A stretch of 49,066 nt of DNA, taken from the NCBI GenBank assembly GCA_021777105.1, contig JAIQZQ010000001.1, positions 1 through 49,066 on the forward strand, in the 5' to 3' direction. Both the position numbers and the translations under genes were made by a program. The DNA comes from Candidatus Anammoxibacter sp. (lineage in GTDB: Bacteria; Planctomycetota; Brocadiia; Brocadiales; Anammoxibacteraceae). Position 1 is the first letter of the stretch; each line of letters opens with the position of its first letter. The notes under the pieces are model-generated. The model saw only the letters and a list, made by a program, of their open reading frames with translations. It did no database searches and was not told where the DNA came from. Shown in pieces: positions 17,500-27,901 of the stretch.

Positions 17500-18949
17500 G
17501 TAGAAGAATTGATTTTTGCGCTAATTCGATAATACTTGATGGGAATATACCGAATTGTATTGTTCCCCAAAGAGCAACAAAAACCGCGCCTAGTATGCAT
17601 GGTGATGTTGACAATGGGGTAAATTCGCGCATTGGGTCTTTCATGTACATGAAAACTGTTACGCGAAGATAGTAATAAACTGATATTACGCTGTTTATAA
17701 CGCCTATTATTGCTAACATTATAAAACCGGATTTTAAAGCTGCGCTAAAGACATAAAACTTGCCCATAAAGCCGGCTAATGGTGGTATACCTGCCATTGA
17801 CAGTAAAAAGATAGTCATTGTTACCGCTAAAACAGGATGTTTAAAACCTAATCCTGAGAAATCCGCGAGTTCTGAATTTTCTTCTCCTTTGCGTCCCAGT
17901 ATTATAACTATTGCAAATGCGCCGATGTTCATTAAAGCATAAGCAACCATGTAAAAGAGGACTGCTGTCATGCCCATGTCATTTGACGCTATTAACGCTA
18001 CCATTATATAACCGGCGTGCGCAATGCCTGAATAAGCAAGCATTCTTTTAATATTATTCTGCCTTAATGCGACTACATTTCCAATTGTCATTGTAAGAAC
18101 AGCTAATATCCACAATATCTTTATCCAATGGCTATCAAGATCTTTAAACGACATTAAAAAGACTCTGAAAAAAGCGGCAAAAGCTGCTGCTTTAGGGCCG
18201 GCAGAGAAAAAAGCCGTAACCGGAGTCGGCGCGCCTTCATAAACATCAGGCATCCAGCTATGAAATGGAACAGCTGCGACTTTAAATCCAAATCCAAGAA
18301 TAATCATTATTAATCCAAGTAAAAGCATTGGATCAGATGCTGCGCCTTCTGTTGTTAAAAAAGCGGCTATCTCTTTAAGATTTATAGAACCTGTAGCTCC
18401 ATATACAAGAGCTATGCCATATAACATAAACCCAGTGGTAAACGCTCCCAGCATGAAATATTTAAGAGCAGATTCAGCAGATTTTGCATTTTTGCGTTTG
18501 ATACCTGCTAATATGTATAATGATATTGATAATACTTCAATACCTAGGAAGATTATTAGAAGATTGGAACCGGCAGTCATTAACATCATGCCAATAGTGG
18601 CAAACAAAAGCAATGTGTAATATTCGCCGTTTTCCATCTCTTCCTGTCTCAAATAGTTACTTGAGATCAGCACAACTAAAGCTGTGCAACCTAGTATAAT
18701 TAGATTAAAAAAGATTGAAAAATTATCGACTACATACGACCCATTAAAAGAATATTTGGGATCTGCGCCAAATTGTTTTACAAGAGATAAAGCGGCAAAG
18801 CCAATACCAATAAAAGTAACAAGGTGAAAGGCATTTCTAGCTTTTTCATTTTTTGATAGTCCAATTAACAGCACTGCTATAGCAGTAATAGTTAAAATTA
18901 TAATTGGAGCTATGCTTTTTAAATCAATTTGAGGTATTATTATATCCAT
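17492..18949 (-). CDS. nuoN: NADH-quinone oxidoreductase subunit N
   Basis: A 485-residue antiporter-like membrane subunit of complex I, about 14 helices. The proton-channel core is recognisable: HSWMPDVYEGAPTPVTAFF in the broken helix TM7 region, and RMLAYSGIAHAGYIMVAL. Length matches NuoN. It is the last gene of the operon, 59 bases after nuoM. The ribosome site is weak. It pumps protons across the inner membrane together with L and M. Confidence 0.97.
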   Translation of the reverse strand: MDIIIPQIDLKSIAPIIILTITAIAVLLIGLSKNEKARNAFHLVTFIGIGFAALSLVKQFGADPKYSFNGSYVVDNFSIFFNLIILGCTALVVLISSNYLRQEEMENGEYYTLLLFATIGMMLMTAGSNLLIIFLGIEVLSISLYILAGIKRKNAKSAESALKYFMLGAFTTGFMLYGIALVYGATGSINLKEIAAFLTTEGAASDPMLLLGLIMIILGFGFKVAAVPFHSWMPDVYEGAPTPVTAFFSAGPKAAAFAAFFRVFLMSFKDLDSHWIKILWILAVLTMTIGNVVALRQNNIKRMLAYSGIAHAGYIMVALIASNDMGMTAVLFYMVAYALMNIGAFAIVIILGRKGEENSELADFSGLGFKHPVLAVTMTIFLLSMAGIPPLAGFMGKFYVFSAALKSGFIMLAIIGVINSVISVYYYLRVTVFMYMKDPMREFTPLSTSPCILGAVFVALWGTIQFGIFPSSIIELAQKSILLLP

Positions 18950-19008
18950 GTGAGTTCTTTTTAATTTTTAATTATATTTTCTATTAAATTATTATTTGAA
19001 AATTGTGA

Positions 19009-20682
19009 TTACTCTGCTATTAAAATTGGAAACTCAGGTAAATAGCTGGGTTTAGCTTTAATTTTACTATTTTTATTCTTCAATTCGTCATTTGTTGATG
19101 TGCTTAACATTGGAAATTCAGGAAAATGTTCAGACTTAGTTTCAGCAACTTTTTCATCCTCATCATTTTTATTATCAGCTTTCTCTGCTAAAGCTACCTT
19201 ATATTTCGCGTCAACATTCTCAAGCAAATTATTTACTGAAACCTTCATTGTATCAATAAAAGGTTTTGGATAAATACCCAACCAGAATATCAAGATTAAA
19301 AGTGGAACAAATAATGCGTATTCACGCAGATTTAAATCCTTTAGTTTTTGATTCTCAGGATTAGTCAACTTATTAAACATAACCCTCTGGAACATCCATA
19401 ACATATAAGCAGCGGCTAAAATTACGCCTGTAGCGGCAATTCCTGCGTAAATATAATTAGCCTTAAACGCCCCTACAAGAATAAGGAATTCTCCAACAAA
19501 ACCATTAAGCCCAGGTAAACCAATTGATGAGAGGGCTACTATCAAAAAGAATGCGCTATAAATAGGCATTTTTTTAGTTAATCCTCCAAATTCAGATATA
19601 AGCCTGGTGTGCCTTCTATCATATATAATTCCAACTGCAATGAATAATGCGCCGGTGCTAATACCGTGATTAACCATTTGTATAATGCTTCCTTCCATAC
19701 CTTCGGAATTAAAAGCAAACATGCCTAACATTACAAAACCTAAATGGCTAACACTGGAATAAGCGACAAGTTTTTTCAAATCATCCTGAACCATTGCAAC
19801 CAATGCGCCATAAATAATGCCAATTATAGCCAACCATGAGATAATAGGAACAAATTGGTGGCTTGCATAAGGAAACAGAGGTAAACAGAACCTTAAAAAT
19901 CCATAAGTACCCATTTTCAACAAAACACCTGCAAGTATTACACTGCCTGCGGTTGGAGCCTCAACGTGAGCGTCAGGCAACCAGGTATGAAATGGAAACA
20001 TCGGAACCTTAATCGCAAAGGCAAAGAAAAATGCCAGGAAAAACCAATACTGTATCTTAATCGGTAGATACATATTACTTATTGTCGTAAGGTCAAAAGT
20101 ATAGTTTCCTGTTTCTCGTCCATGAATGAAATATAGACCTATAATAGCCAGCAACATTAAAACACTGCCTGCCATAGTATAAATGAAAAACTTAAGAGCA
20201 GCGTAAACTCTGCGGCTTCCGCCCCATACTCCGATAAGAAGATACATCGGAATAAGCATAATTTCCCAGAAAACATAGAACAGAAAGAAATCGAGAGAAA
20301 TAAAAACGCCTAGCATTCCTACTTCAAGAAACAGCATCGCAATCATATACTCTTTAATCTTATCTTTTATAGTCCATGATGTGAGTATGCAAATAGGAGT
20401 CAAGAATGTGGTTAAGATAAAGAGTAGCAAACTAATGCCGTCAATACCTACATGATAAGTAATGCCAAAACTTGGAATCCATGGAATAATTTGCTCAAAC
20501 TGCATTGCGGCAGTGCTTGTATCAAAATGGAAAAACAAGTGTATAGAGACTAAAAAAGTCAATATTGAGTTAAAAAGCGCGGACTTTTTAATCTTATCAT
20601 GGTTTTCACTATTTATAAATAATAACCTTATTACTCCTAAAAGCGGTAAAAAGGTAATAATTGATAAAATATAAGTGTTCAT
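19009..20682 (-). CDS. nuoM: NADH-quinone oxidoreductase subunit M with C-terminal extension
   Basis: A 557-residue antiporter-like subunit with 14 helices and the conserved [20 protein letters not shown] and [17 protein letters not shown] segments. The usual length is near 500. The last 75 residues or so are a charged, low-complexity cytoplasmic or periplasmic tail carrying two copies of a [FL]PEFP[MI]L motif (HFPEFPML and YLPEFPIL). The DNA of the tail keeps a repeat of about 20 bases at 19024 and 19109, so it probably arose by a recent duplication. GGGAG lies before the ATG. The tail is not part of any proton path I know and may bind another subunit. Confidence 0.95.
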   Translation of the reverse strand: MNTYILSIITFLPLLGVIRLLFINSENHDKIKKSALFNSILTFLVSIHLFFHFDTSTAAMQFEQIIPWIPSFGITYHVGIDGISLLLFILTTFLTPICILTSWTIKDKIKEYMIAMLFLEVGMLGVFISLDFFLFYVFWEIMLIPMYLLIGVWGGSRRVYAALKFFIYTMAGSVLMLLAIIGLYFIHGRETGNYTFDLTTISNMYLPIKIQYWFFLAFFFAFAIKVPMFPFHTWLPDAHVEAPTAGSVILAGVLLKMGTYGFLRFCLPLFPYASHQFVPIISWLAIIGIIYGALVAMVQDDLKKLVAYSSVSHLGFVMLGMFAFNSEGMEGSIIQMVNHGISTGALFIAVGIIYDRRHTRLISEFGGLTKKMPIYSAFFLIVALSSIGLPGLNGFVGEFLILVGAFKANYIYAGIAATGVILAAAYMLWMFQRVMFNKLTNPENQKLKDLNLREYALFVPLLILIFWLGIYPKPFIDTMKVSVNNLLENVDAKYKVALAEKADNKNDEDEKVAETKSEHFPEFPMLSTSTNDELKNKNSKIKAKPSYLPEFPILIAE

Positions 20683-20752
20683 TAAGGCTCCCGTTACATC
20701 ATTAAACCAGCAAATAAGCTAACTGTATAATTTAATAGAACTTAAAAGTAGT

Positions 20753-22681
20753 TTACAAAAATATCGTAAATAAGATTATTACTACACCGCCAAAAACAAT
20801 TAAGAAAGCGTAATTGCGAACATAACCTGTTTGAAATATCTTAAGCATGGCTGCATTGAGATCAACAAATTTTGCTGCTCCGTTTACAATACCATCAATA
20901 ATTCTAACATCAAAAATCTTCCAAAGTCCAATTGAAATCTTTTTAATAGGATTTACAAAAACTGCGTCATAAAGCTCATCAACGAAAAATTTATTGTATA
21001 TTAATTTGTGAATAGAGCTAAAACGAGTTGCTATATTGCCTGGTATTGCAGGCTTAGCTATGTACATTATGTAAGCCAAAAGAATACCTGCAACCGCTAT
21101 TGCCGTTGAAACGCCCATCATCAAGTAGACTTTATGCATATCTGGGGCAACATGGCCATGGCCGCCTACTGCTTTAGCAATTTCATGTCCATGTCCGGAT
21201 GAGAAAACCGGCGATAAAAACTTGCTTATCGCGCTTAATCCAGGCAAACCGACAAAACCGCCTACTAGTGAAAGCAGAGCTAATACCATAAGCGGTATAA
21301 CCATATTACTTGGCGACTCATGAACGTGCTCTTCAACATGTTTATCCATTCGCGATTTACCGGAGAATGTCATAAACACAAGCCTAAACATATAAAAAGC
21401 CGTCATAAACGCAGCAACAGCGCCAATAGCCCAGAAATATATATTGCCTTCAACAAGAGCCTCCATCAAAATTTCATCTTTACTAAAGAAGCCTGCAAAA
21501 GGAGGTATGCCCGCAATAGCAAGTGTTCCTATTATAAATGTTTTGTACGTCTTAGGTAAATAACGCCTAAGCCCGCCCATTTTACGCATATCCTGCTCGC
21601 CGCCAAGCGCGTGAATAACACTTCCTGATCCTAAAAAGAGAAGAGCTTTAAAAAATGCGTGAGTCATTAAATGGAAAACTCCGGCAACATAAGCTCCAAC
21701 TCCGCAAGCAAGGAACATATAACCTAACTGGCTCACTGTTGAATACGCTAATACACGCTTAATATCATTTTGCGCTAATCCAATAATAGCGGCAAAAAGA
21801 GCTGTAGCCGCGCCTATTACCGCAACCATTGTCATTGAAATCGGGGCCATCATATAAAGCGCGCTGCATCTTGAAACCATATAAACGCCGGCTGTTACCA
21901 TAGTGGCGGCGTGAATCAATGCAGAAACAGGAGTTGGACCTTCCATAGCATCAGGCAACCATGTATAAAGAGGCAACTGCGCAGATTTACCAACTGCTCC
22001 AACAAAAAGAAGGAAAGTTATCATAGTGACAACTATACCACCTGGAATTAAAGCGTCAGGAGCATGGTTAAATACATCTGAAAAATTAACAGTGCCAAAT
22101 GTTACAAATATTAACAAGATGGCAAGTATAAATCCAAAATCACCGATTCTGTTTACAACAAAAGCTTTTTTACCAGCATCTCCAGCCGATTTTTTTTCAT
22201 ACCAGAAGCCTATTAAAAGATATGAGCACAAACCTACGCCTTCCCACCCAACAAACATCAACAAGAAGTTGTCTGCAAGGACAAGAATAAGCATTGAAAG
22301 TGAAAACAAATTTAAATAAGCAAAATATCTTGAAAAGCCTTCGTCATCATGCATATATCCAATTGAGTATATATGAATCAGGAAACCAACGCCTGTAATA
22401 ATCATAATCATTAAAGACGAAAGAGGATCAATCTGAAGACTTGCAAAAGCGACAAAATCTCCCGCATTAATCCATGTAAACAGTGTGCTTGTTATTAACC
22501 TTTCAGCAGCAGGCAGCTTTATTAGACTTAGAAAAATCAAAAGAGCAACACCGAATGATAGACCTATAACCATACTGGCAATCGCGCCGGAAGCTTTTTT
22601 GGAAAGCTTTTTTCCAAAAAGCATATTAATTGTAGTTCCAATCGCTGGAAACAATAGAACCAGCCATATATGATTAAGCAT
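20753..22681 (-). CDS. nuoL: NADH-quinone oxidoreductase subunit L
   Basis: A 642-residue distal membrane subunit with about 16 helices. The N-terminal core has GWEGVGLCSYLLIGFWYEK, the proton path has LPDAMEGPTPVSALIHAAT and RVLAYSTVSQLGYMFLA, and the C-terminal part contains the long lateral helix that runs along M and N. A histidine- and glycine-rich loop (about 500-520, SGHGHEIAKAVGGHGH) is unusual and could bind metal, but has no known role. GGAG precedes the ATG by 6 bases. Confidence 0.97.
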   Translation of the reverse strand: MLNHIWLVLLFPAIGTTINMLFGKKLSKKASGAIASMVIGLSFGVALLIFLSLIKLPAAERLITSTLFTWINAGDFVAFASLQIDPLSSLMIMIITGVGFLIHIYSIGYMHDDEGFSRYFAYLNLFSLSMLILVLADNFLLMFVGWEGVGLCSYLLIGFWYEKKSAGDAGKKAFVVNRIGDFGFILAILLIFVTFGTVNFSDVFNHAPDALIPGGIVVTMITFLLFVGAVGKSAQLPLYTWLPDAMEGPTPVSALIHAATMVTAGVYMVSRCSALYMMAPISMTMVAVIGAATALFAAIIGLAQNDIKRVLAYSTVSQLGYMFLACGVGAYVAGVFHLMTHAFFKALLFLGSGSVIHALGGEQDMRKMGGLRRYLPKTYKTFIIGTLAIAGIPPFAGFFSKDEILMEALVEGNIYFWAIGAVAAFMTAFYMFRLVFMTFSGKSRMDKHVEEHVHESPSNMVIPLMVLALLSLVGGFVGLPGLSAISKFLSPVFSSGHGHEIAKAVGGHGHVAPDMHKVYLMMGVSTAIAVAGILLAYIMYIAKPAIPGNIATRFSSIHKLIYNKFFVDELYDAVFVNPIKKISIGLWKIFDVRIIDGIVNGAAKFVDLNAAMLKIFQTGYVRNYAFLIVFGGVVIILFTIFL

Positions 22682-22736
22682 AATTTACTCCAAAACAATA
22701 AAATTTCAATTCAACCGTTATATCAAATGTTAATAA

Positions 22737-23045
22737 CTACCACTTCATAAGGTTTAGATCGTCAACATTAACCGAACCTTTATTTCTATAGATAGAAATA
22801 ATAATCGCTAACCCTACTCCCGCTTCAGCGGCGGCAACCGTCATAACGAAGAAAACAAACATTTGACCATCCATTGAGTTCAAATGCCTTGCAAGCGCAA
22901 CAAAAGCAACATTAACGCCATTTAACATTAATTCAATAGACATAAATATTACAATTGCGTTTCTTCTAGTTAGCACACCTACAACGCCTATTGTAAACAA
23001 CATTGCGCTAAATAATAAAAAATGTGTTATCGGCACTACCATCAT
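22737..23045 (-). CDS. nuoK: NADH-quinone oxidoreductase subunit K
   Basis: A 102-residue, three-helix subunit. The conserved membrane glutamates are present in [15 protein letters not shown] and in the third helix ([11 protein letters not shown]). It sits next to J in the proton-transfer hydrophilic axis. The gap to nuoJ is 14 bases, so the two are translated from one message. AAGGAC precedes the ATG pair at 23042-23045. Confidence 0.96.
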   Translation of the reverse strand: MMVVPITHFLLFSAMLFTIGVVGVLTRRNAIVIFMSIELMLNGVNVAFVALARHLNSMDGQMFVFFVMTVAAAEAGVGLAIIISIYRNKGSVNVDDLNLMKW

Positions 23046-23059
23046 AATTTATAAAGTCC

Positions 23060-23653
23060 TTATATCTTTTTTTTCGCTAAAACTATTGTTCCTATTATAG
23101 CGGCAAATAATAAAACTGATGTAATTTCAAAAGGCAGCAAATATTCTGTATAAAGCAATTTACCAACCAATTCTGTGTTTCCTATTTTGCTTAAAGCCTC
23201 ATGCGTATAAATACCTGTTTGACCTTTAAAGTAACTAGACTTAATTACAAGACCTATTATCACAAAAAGTGTTCCGCCTAAAATTATGGCTGTCTTTTTC
23301 TGAATAAACAGCTTATCATCGCTCTCTTCCCCTGAATGGTCTTTTCCTAAATTTAATAACATCACAACAAACAAGAAAAGAACCATAATCGCGCCGGCAT
23401 AAACAATAACCTGAACCGCGGCAAGAAATTGCGCTCCAAGCAACAAGAATATAATTGCCAGGGACACAAGCGTTACAATCAGCGATATTATACTATAAAC
23501 CGGATTCTTTTGAGATATAACACTAATAGCTCCAATGATGCAAACTGTGGCTAATAAATAAAATAGTATAGGCTCTGAAAACTGCACAAGATTTACCAGA
23601 ATCCCAATAACAGCAATTGCAAACGCCAGAATTCCAGATATTATAATTGACAT
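23060..23653 (-). CDS. nuoJ: NADH-quinone oxidoreductase subunit J
   Basis: A 197-residue membrane subunit with five helices. The third helix shows QVIVYAGAIMVLFLFVVMLL, the pi-bulge helix that links quinone reduction to proton pumping. A polar loop of about 40 residues follows before the last helix. The ribosome site is weak, so translation may depend on read-through from nuoI 83 bases upstream. Confidence 0.95.
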   Translation of the reverse strand: MSIIISGILAFAIAVIGILVNLVQFSEPILFYLLATVCIIGAISVISQKNPVYSIISLIVTLVSLAIIFLLLGAQFLAAVQVIVYAGAIMVLFLFVVMLLNLGKDHSGEESDDKLFIQKKTAIILGGTLFVIIGLVIKSSYFKGQTGIYTHEALSKIGNTELVGKLLYTEYLLPFEITSVLLFAAIIGTIVLAKKKI

Positions 23654-23736
23654 ATATTAAACCCTCTATTTTTAACAACCACAGTTTATCTGCGGTTTAA
23701 TGCTAAACTATATAAAAACATTGAACCTTAAATATT

Positions 23737-24153
23737 TTAAGAGTTGCGTTTAGGAACCAGCAATCTCTCTTTTGAATAAAGATGAAAATCAAGTTTTGTC
23801 GCCGCTATTTCATACTCATTTGATAAATGTATTGCGTCAACAGGGCAGGCTTCTTCACAAAAACCGCAAAAAATGCAACGCAACATTTCAATTTCATAGA
23901 CACTGGCTTTTCTAACCCCATTTTCATCTTCAATACCTTCTATGCGAATACAATCAGAAGGACATGCTTTAGCGCAAAGACCACAAGCTACACATTTTTC
24001 TTTATCACCATTATCTCTTAGATGCTCGTGCAGTCCTCTGAATCTGGGGCTAATAGTTAATTTCTCATCAGGATATTGAACCGTTACTACTTTAAACGGA
24101 TTAAAAAAGTGAGATATTGTAACATATAAACCCTTAATTAAAGGTTTTATCAT
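23737..24153 (-). CDS. nuoI: NADH-quinone oxidoreductase subunit I (ferredoxin-like)
   Basis: A 138-residue iron-sulfur subunit carrying clusters N6a and N6b through Cys54, 57, 60, 64 and Cys93, 96, 99, 103. The N-terminal amphipathic part anchors it to the membrane arm. It relays electrons from G to B. AAGGAA lies 8 bases upstream of ATG. It lies 33 bases after nuoH. Confidence 0.97.
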   Translation of the reverse strand: MIKPLIKGLYVTISHFFNPFKVVTVQYPDEKLTISPRFRGLHEHLRDNGDKEKCVACGLCAKACPSDCIRIEGIEDENGVRKASVYEIEMLRCIFCGFCEEACPVDAIHLSNEYEIAATKLDFHLYSKERLLVPKRNS

Positions 24154-24186
24154 TTGTTATTCCTTAAAATATTCGATTTAAAGAGA

Positions 24187-25182
24187 TCATTTATTAAGCA
24201 TTACCATAACTACACCGGTCACTAAAATATTAGCAAGCGAAACAGGCAACAAAAATTTCCAGCCAAATTTCATAAGTTGGTCGTATCTAAACCTTGGAAA
24301 AGTTCCTCTGAGCCATATGAAAAAGAATATACAACAGAAAAGCTTTATCAGAAACCATGCAACCGGAGGTAGAATCGGCCCGTGCCATCCGCCAAGGAAA
24401 CAAGTAACAGCAATAGCTGAAACTGTAATAATATTAGCGTACTCTCCAAGAAAGAACATGCCAAACTTCATACTGCTATACTCGGTGTGAAATCCTGCTA
24501 CAAGCTCAGTTTCAGCTTCAGGCAAATCAAACGGAGTTCTGTTTGTTTCGGCAACAGCAGAGATAGCATAAATAATAAAACCAACCGGCTGAAGCACTAC
24601 AAACCAAATACTTGATTGTTCAGCCACTATTCCTTTTAAGCTTAAAGTGCCGGCAATCATTAAAACACCGATAATCGAAAAGCCCATAGATAATTCATAA
24701 CTAATCATTTGAGCGCAAGATCGTAAACCTCCAAGCAATGAATACTTATTATTAGAAGACCAGCCAGCCAAAATAATACCGTATATCCCAATTGAAGTCA
24801 TTGCAAATATATAAAGAATGCCAATATTAACATCAGCAATAACAAGGTCAATATTAAATCCCATAAAACTTATGGTATCGCCAAATGGTATAACAGCAAA
24901 CGTCATTAAGGCCGGAGCCATACATATTACCGGCGATAATATAAAGACAAGCTTGTTTACTTTTGAGGGTATAACGTCTTCCTTAAAGAATAGTTTAAGA
25001 CCATCAGCTATTGGTTGCAATAAACCGTGGAAACCAACTCTCATAGGTCCAAGCCTGACTTGCATATGCGCTAAAACTTTTCTTTCCAACAGCACAAGAT
25101 ATGCAATAACCAGTAGCATTAAACCTATTACAATGCCAATCTTAGCCATTGAAAAAACAATATAAGCAAACATTTCAACCAT
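24187..25182 (-). CDS. nuoH: NADH-quinone oxidoreductase subunit H
   Basis: A 331-residue membrane subunit with eight helices forming the quinone-access site. The signatures are [20 protein letters not shown] and EADLPEAE-type loops, here [20 protein letters not shown], plus [14 protein letters not shown] near the C-terminus. Length is normal. The start ATG overlaps a GGTGA ribosome-like site. It lies 46 bases after nuoG. Confidence 0.97.
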   Translation of the reverse strand: MVEMFAYIVFSMAKIGIVIGLMLLVIAYLVLLERKVLAHMQVRLGPMRVGFHGLLQPIADGLKLFFKEDVIPSKVNKLVFILSPVICMAPALMTFAVIPFGDTISFMGFNIDLVIADVNIGILYIFAMTSIGIYGIILAGWSSNNKYSLLGGLRSCAQMISYELSMGFSIIGVLMIAGTLSLKGIVAEQSSIWFVVLQPVGFIIYAISAVAETNRTPFDLPEAETELVAGFHTEYSSMKFGMFFLGEYANIITVSAIAVTCFLGGWHGPILPPVAWFLIKLFCCIFFFIWLRGTFPRFRYDQLMKFGWKFLLPVSLANILVTGVVMVMLNK

Positions 25183-25228
25183 AAATCACCATATGAACAT
25201 TAAAATTTGAAAATAATTCCTTTATATC

Positions 25229-27889
25229 CTACTTTACAACTTTTATAAGCTTCACACGAGGCGAGCAATTCCTATCTACAAGTAAATTAACTGGAATGCT
25301 ATCATAATTAGAAGGAATAAAAACCACTCCTTTAGGGGACTTTTTTGATATTTTAACTTTTAATCTTAGTTCGCTATTCGGAGCTGTAACTTCTACCATG
25401 TCTCCATCGTTTAAACTTTGATCATCTGCGTCTTCAGGATTAATCTCTACTCTGCACTCAGGATAAATGTCATTAAGAGCTTTGGATTTATGTGAATAAG
25501 TCCCTAAATGAAACATTATATTTCCTGTTGTTAATGCATATGGAAATTTAGCGACTAAATTATCCGTCAGAGTCTGATCAGATTTAGGAACCGAAAATTC
25601 AAAACGTGAAGGTTGCTCTAAATTATCAGTCCATGATGCGCCTTGCTTATCCAGCTCTTCATATTTAATATTGTTGTATAAAGGAGCCAGCTCTTTAATC
25701 TCGTCCATAATTGAGGCTTCATCTGAATAATTAAAGGTAAAGCCCATTTTGCCCGCCAACTCGCATAAGATTTTCCAGTCAGGTTTTGAATCTCCGACCG
25801 GCTCAACTGCTTTGTTTATTTTTTGGGCAAGCCTTCCAATATTATTAAAAGTTCCTGATTTTTCAGCAAATGTAACTGAAGGCAATACAACATCCGCCAT
25901 GCATGCCGTCTCAGTTAAAAAGCTATCTTGCACTACTAAAAAATTAAGTTTAGTAAGAGCCTCGCGAGCCTCTCTGCCGTCAACATGTGTAAGAACTGGA
26001 TTTTCACCCATTATATACATTGCTTTTAAAGAACCTTGAATAGCGTGGTCAAAAAGACTTCCGTTATTAATTGGAAGTTTTTCAGGCAATGTTAACGAAT
26101 CAACACCGCTTGACTTTGCCCAACTTACGGCAAATTTATCTTTATTATCCTGGCTCGCATAATTCTGATAACCCGGCAAATAACCTGGAACAACGCCCAT
26201 ATCGTTAACGCCTTGTGAGTTATTATGCTCTCTTGGAAAAAATAGATTTGTGTTTCCATTATTTCCATAACTATCGCCAGTGCCGTAATCAAAGAAATAA
26301 GCCAGATTAACTATTAAATTCAGGTTATCTTCACCGCATGGGCTGCTTAAAACCTCTTTGCCAATAAAAACAAACCTCTTTTTAGATTTTGAAACAAGGT
26401 TGGCAAATTTAATTATTTGATCTTTTGTAACGCCTGCTGTATTTAACAATGTTTCAAGATCGGACTCTTCTAAATACTCTTTTAGTCTTCCAAAATTGTC
26501 AACCGATTGCTCAATATTGCTTAAGTTTACCAAATCATCTTCAATCATTACTTTTAATAAAGCAGTTATTAAAGAGAGTTCCGCGCCAAAGTTATAGTTT
26601 AAATTGCATTCATATTTAGCTACACTTTTGAATTTTATGTTTCTGCTATTAGCGATAATTAAGCTTGCGTTATTTTTCTTAATAGCTTTTCTAACTAAAT
26701 TACCTCCAACAGGAAACTCGTCAACAATATCGCAACCAAAAAGCAGAACCATATCAGCGTCAACAACACTTTCAAGAGATTCTGAAGATAGGCCGTTCGC
26801 AATGGAATCAAGTATTGCATTATTTAAATATGGGGCGCGAATATTAGCCATATTGTCAACATAGTTTGAGCCAAGAACAACTCTTACAAATTTCTGAAAA
26901 AGATAGTTGTCTTCATTCGCCGATTTCTCTGACCCAATAGCGCCGATGCTGTCAACGCCGTTCTTATCTATAACTTCTTTAAATTTATTTGCAATCAAAG
27001 TTAAAGCTTCATCCCAGGTAGCCGCCCCAAGTTTGCCGCCTCTTTTAATTAGAGGCCCATGCAATCTATCCTTGCTATGAACAAATTCAAAGCCAAATCT
27101 ACCTTTAGAACAAAGATTTCCTCCGTTCAAACCTTCTTCGTCATCTGATGTTACCCTGACAATTTTGCCGCTTTTAGTATTTAAAGAAAATGTGCAACCA
27201 ACCGAGCAATAGGTGCAAGTTGTTCGCGTTTTGGCTAACTCCCACGGGCGGCCTTTAAAATTAAAGACTCTATCCTGAATTGCGCCAACCGGGCATACAG
27301 ATAAACATTGACCACAAAATTCACAATCAAGAGCCCTATCACCTGGAGGTCCAACTGTTGCGTTAAATCCTCTGCCTTGAAAATCAATAGCGGCAATACC
27401 CTGCACTTCACCGCAAATCCTTGTGCATCTACCGCATAAAATACATCTATTATGATTAAATTCCAAAATTGGATTAGTTTTTACACTTGGCTCATTCCTG
27501 CGAACAGTCTCAATCCTGCCTTTTGACAATTTGAACCTGAATGCCACGTCCTGCAATTCACATTCGCCTGATTTATCACAAATCGGACAATCTAACGGAT
27601 GATGGGCTAAAAGATATTCCGTTACGCTACTAGCGTATTTGTCAATCACATCGCTTTTAGTTACAACTTCCATTCCTTCAGAAACCGGCTGAGCGCATGC
27701 GAATTTATCTTTAGTCCTTCCACGCTCAGTCACATGAACCATGCAAACTCTGCAAGCTCCAAATGAATCCAGCCTAGGGTGGTAGCAAAACCCAGGAATA
27801 TCAATGCCGTTCTCACGAGCAGCCTGCATAATGCTTGTTCCTTTAGGAACTGTAACCTGTTTTCCGTCAATTGTAAGATTTACTGTCAT
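25229..27889 (-). CDS. nuoG: NADH-quinone oxidoreductase subunit G
   Basis: An 886-residue subunit. The N-terminal part carries a 2Fe-2S plant-type site (CYHPRLDSFGACRVC), the HHPLDCPICDKSGECELQ H-cluster stretch and two 4Fe-4S sites (CILCGRCTRIC, CEFCGQCLSVC). The C-terminal two thirds is a molybdopterin-oxidoreductase-like domain with a further CTYCSVGC cluster site and a dinucleotide-binding domain at the end. The Sec/Cys position of formate dehydrogenases reads MANIRAP, so it is not catalytic. ATG at 27889 is chosen because AAAGGG lies 8 bases upstream; a TTG at 27895 is closer than a normal site allows. The ribosome site overlaps the preceding stop. Confidence 0.96.
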   Translation of the reverse strand: MTVNLTIDGKQVTVPKGTSIMQAARENGIDIPGFCYHPRLDSFGACRVCMVHVTERGRTKDKFACAQPVSEGMEVVTKSDVIDKYASSVTEYLLAHHPLDCPICDKSGECELQDVAFRFKLSKGRIETVRRNEPSVKTNPILEFNHNRCILCGRCTRICGEVQGIAAIDFQGRGFNATVGPPGDRALDCEFCGQCLSVCPVGAIQDRVFNFKGRPWELAKTRTTCTYCSVGCTFSLNTKSGKIVRVTSDDEEGLNGGNLCSKGRFGFEFVHSKDRLHGPLIKRGGKLGAATWDEALTLIANKFKEVIDKNGVDSIGAIGSEKSANEDNYLFQKFVRVVLGSNYVDNMANIRAPYLNNAILDSIANGLSSESLESVVDADMVLLFGCDIVDEFPVGGNLVRKAIKKNNASLIIANSRNIKFKSVAKYECNLNYNFGAELSLITALLKVMIEDDLVNLSNIEQSVDNFGRLKEYLEESDLETLLNTAGVTKDQIIKFANLVSKSKKRFVFIGKEVLSSPCGEDNLNLIVNLAYFFDYGTGDSYGNNGNTNLFFPREHNNSQGVNDMGVVPGYLPGYQNYASQDNKDKFAVSWAKSSGVDSLTLPEKLPINNGSLFDHAIQGSLKAMYIMGENPVLTHVDGREAREALTKLNFLVVQDSFLTETACMADVVLPSVTFAEKSGTFNNIGRLAQKINKAVEPVGDSKPDWKILCELAGKMGFTFNYSDEASIMDEIKELAPLYNNIKYEELDKQGASWTDNLEQPSRFEFSVPKSDQTLTDNLVAKFPYALTTGNIMFHLGTYSHKSKALNDIYPECRVEINPEDADDQSLNDGDMVEVTAPNSELRLKVKISKKSPKGVVFIPSNYDSIPVNLLVDRNCSPRVKLIKVVK

Positions 27890-27901
27890 AATCAATACCC
27901 T

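Noticed and set aside
25229..27889. Formate dehydrogenase instead of NuoG
   Set aside because: The molybdopterin-type domain lacks the Sec/Cys-His active-site motif, and the gene sits in register with all other nuo genes.
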